Shown here: one piece after another, positions 5,580 to 5,698 of the stretch
How positions within the stretch are numbered: the first letter of the stretch is position 1
How the letters are laid out: every line of letters starts with the position of its first letter
NCBI GenBank assembly: GCA_046734815.1
Contig: JBKPRZ010000170.1
Span: forward strand, 1-5,698
Direction: 5' to 3'
Origin: CAVYGB01 sp046734815
GTDB taxonomy: Bacteria; Myxococcota_A; Polyangia; Fen-1088
DNA: 5,698 nt
Notes under the pieces: model-generated
The model's database searches: none
What the model saw: only the letters and a program-made list of their open reading frames with translations
What the model was told of the DNA's origin: nothing
Position numbers and translations under genes: made by a program

Positions 5580-5698
5580 ATGAAGAACTTCCGGACGGCG
5601 CTGACGGGCGCCCTGGTCCTCGTGGGCGCGATCGCCCTGTCTGGCTGCCCTGATTCTCCGGGCGGCGGGGGAGCGGAGCCCGACGCGGCGGCGATGGC
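5580..5698 (+). CDS. N-terminus of a lipoprotein, function unknown (truncated by the right edge)
   Basis: ATG at 5580 opens 39 codons to the edge. The sequence is a clear type II signal peptide: basic start MKNFR, hydrophobic core TALTGALVLVGAIAL and lipobox L-S-G-C with Cys-23, followed by PDSPGGGGAEPDAAAM, a flexible Gly/Pro linker typical of myxobacterial lipoproteins. Pro at +2 of the mature protein is among residues that can cause inner-membrane retention in E. coli; whether this holds here is unknown. An in-frame stop at 5547-5549 limits the start to this ATG. There is no Shine-Dalgarno at normal spacing; GGAGGT at 5529-5534 is 45 nt away. The functional domain lies outside the window, so no function can be given. 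Confidence 0.75.
   Translation, partial: MKNFRTALTGALVLVGAIALSGCPDSPGGGGAEPDAAAM

Overview
The window is very GC-rich, with strongly GC-biased third codon positions. It encodes two proteins with lipoprotein signal peptides followed by Gly/Pro-rich mature ends, a secreted amidase, a DnaQ-like exonuclease and a small methyltransferase. This mix, together with a LexA-like box close to the form I recall for Myxococcus, suggests an accessory or ordinary chromosomal segment of a Myxococcota (former Deltaproteobacteria) genome. That taxonomic call is an inference from style, not from a marker gene.

Layout from left to right. A minus-strand gene (1-1435, cut by the left edge) encodes a lipoprotein: a Cys-18 lipobox, a long Pro/Asn/Gly linker built partly from four 15-bp tandem repeats, then a PQQ-type beta-propeller. 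A gap of about 0.7 kb (1436-2161) separates it from a divergently transcribed plus-strand gene. The gap holds no convincing gene, but it contains an AT-rich island with promoter-like elements on both strands and a G-run cluster. The plus-strand gene (2162-3853) is a full-length amidase-signature hydrolase with a short export signal.

After a 52-bp gap comes a YprB-type RNase H-like/DnaQ-fold 3'-5' exonuclease (3906-4781). Its coding sequence clearly extends upstream of the first ATG, into a helix-hairpin-helix-like N-terminus that has no ATG, GTG or TTG start. Its promoter has an extended -10 box (TGATATACT) that overlaps an inverted repeat CTG-N10-CAG, the architecture of a LexA-repressed SOS promoter. 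A class I SAM-dependent methyltransferase (4859-5470) follows in the same direction and may be co-transcribed. At the right edge a second lipoprotein gene begins (5580 onward).

The most interesting signal is the combination at 3880-3910: a probable SOS operator on the promoter of a little-studied exonuclease, a very short or absent 5' UTR and a non-canonical start codon. The remaining genes look like ordinary envelope functions (propeller lipoprotein, exported amidase, second lipoprotein) with no evident pathway link. I see no tRNA, rRNA, CRISPR array, transposase or integrase in the window.
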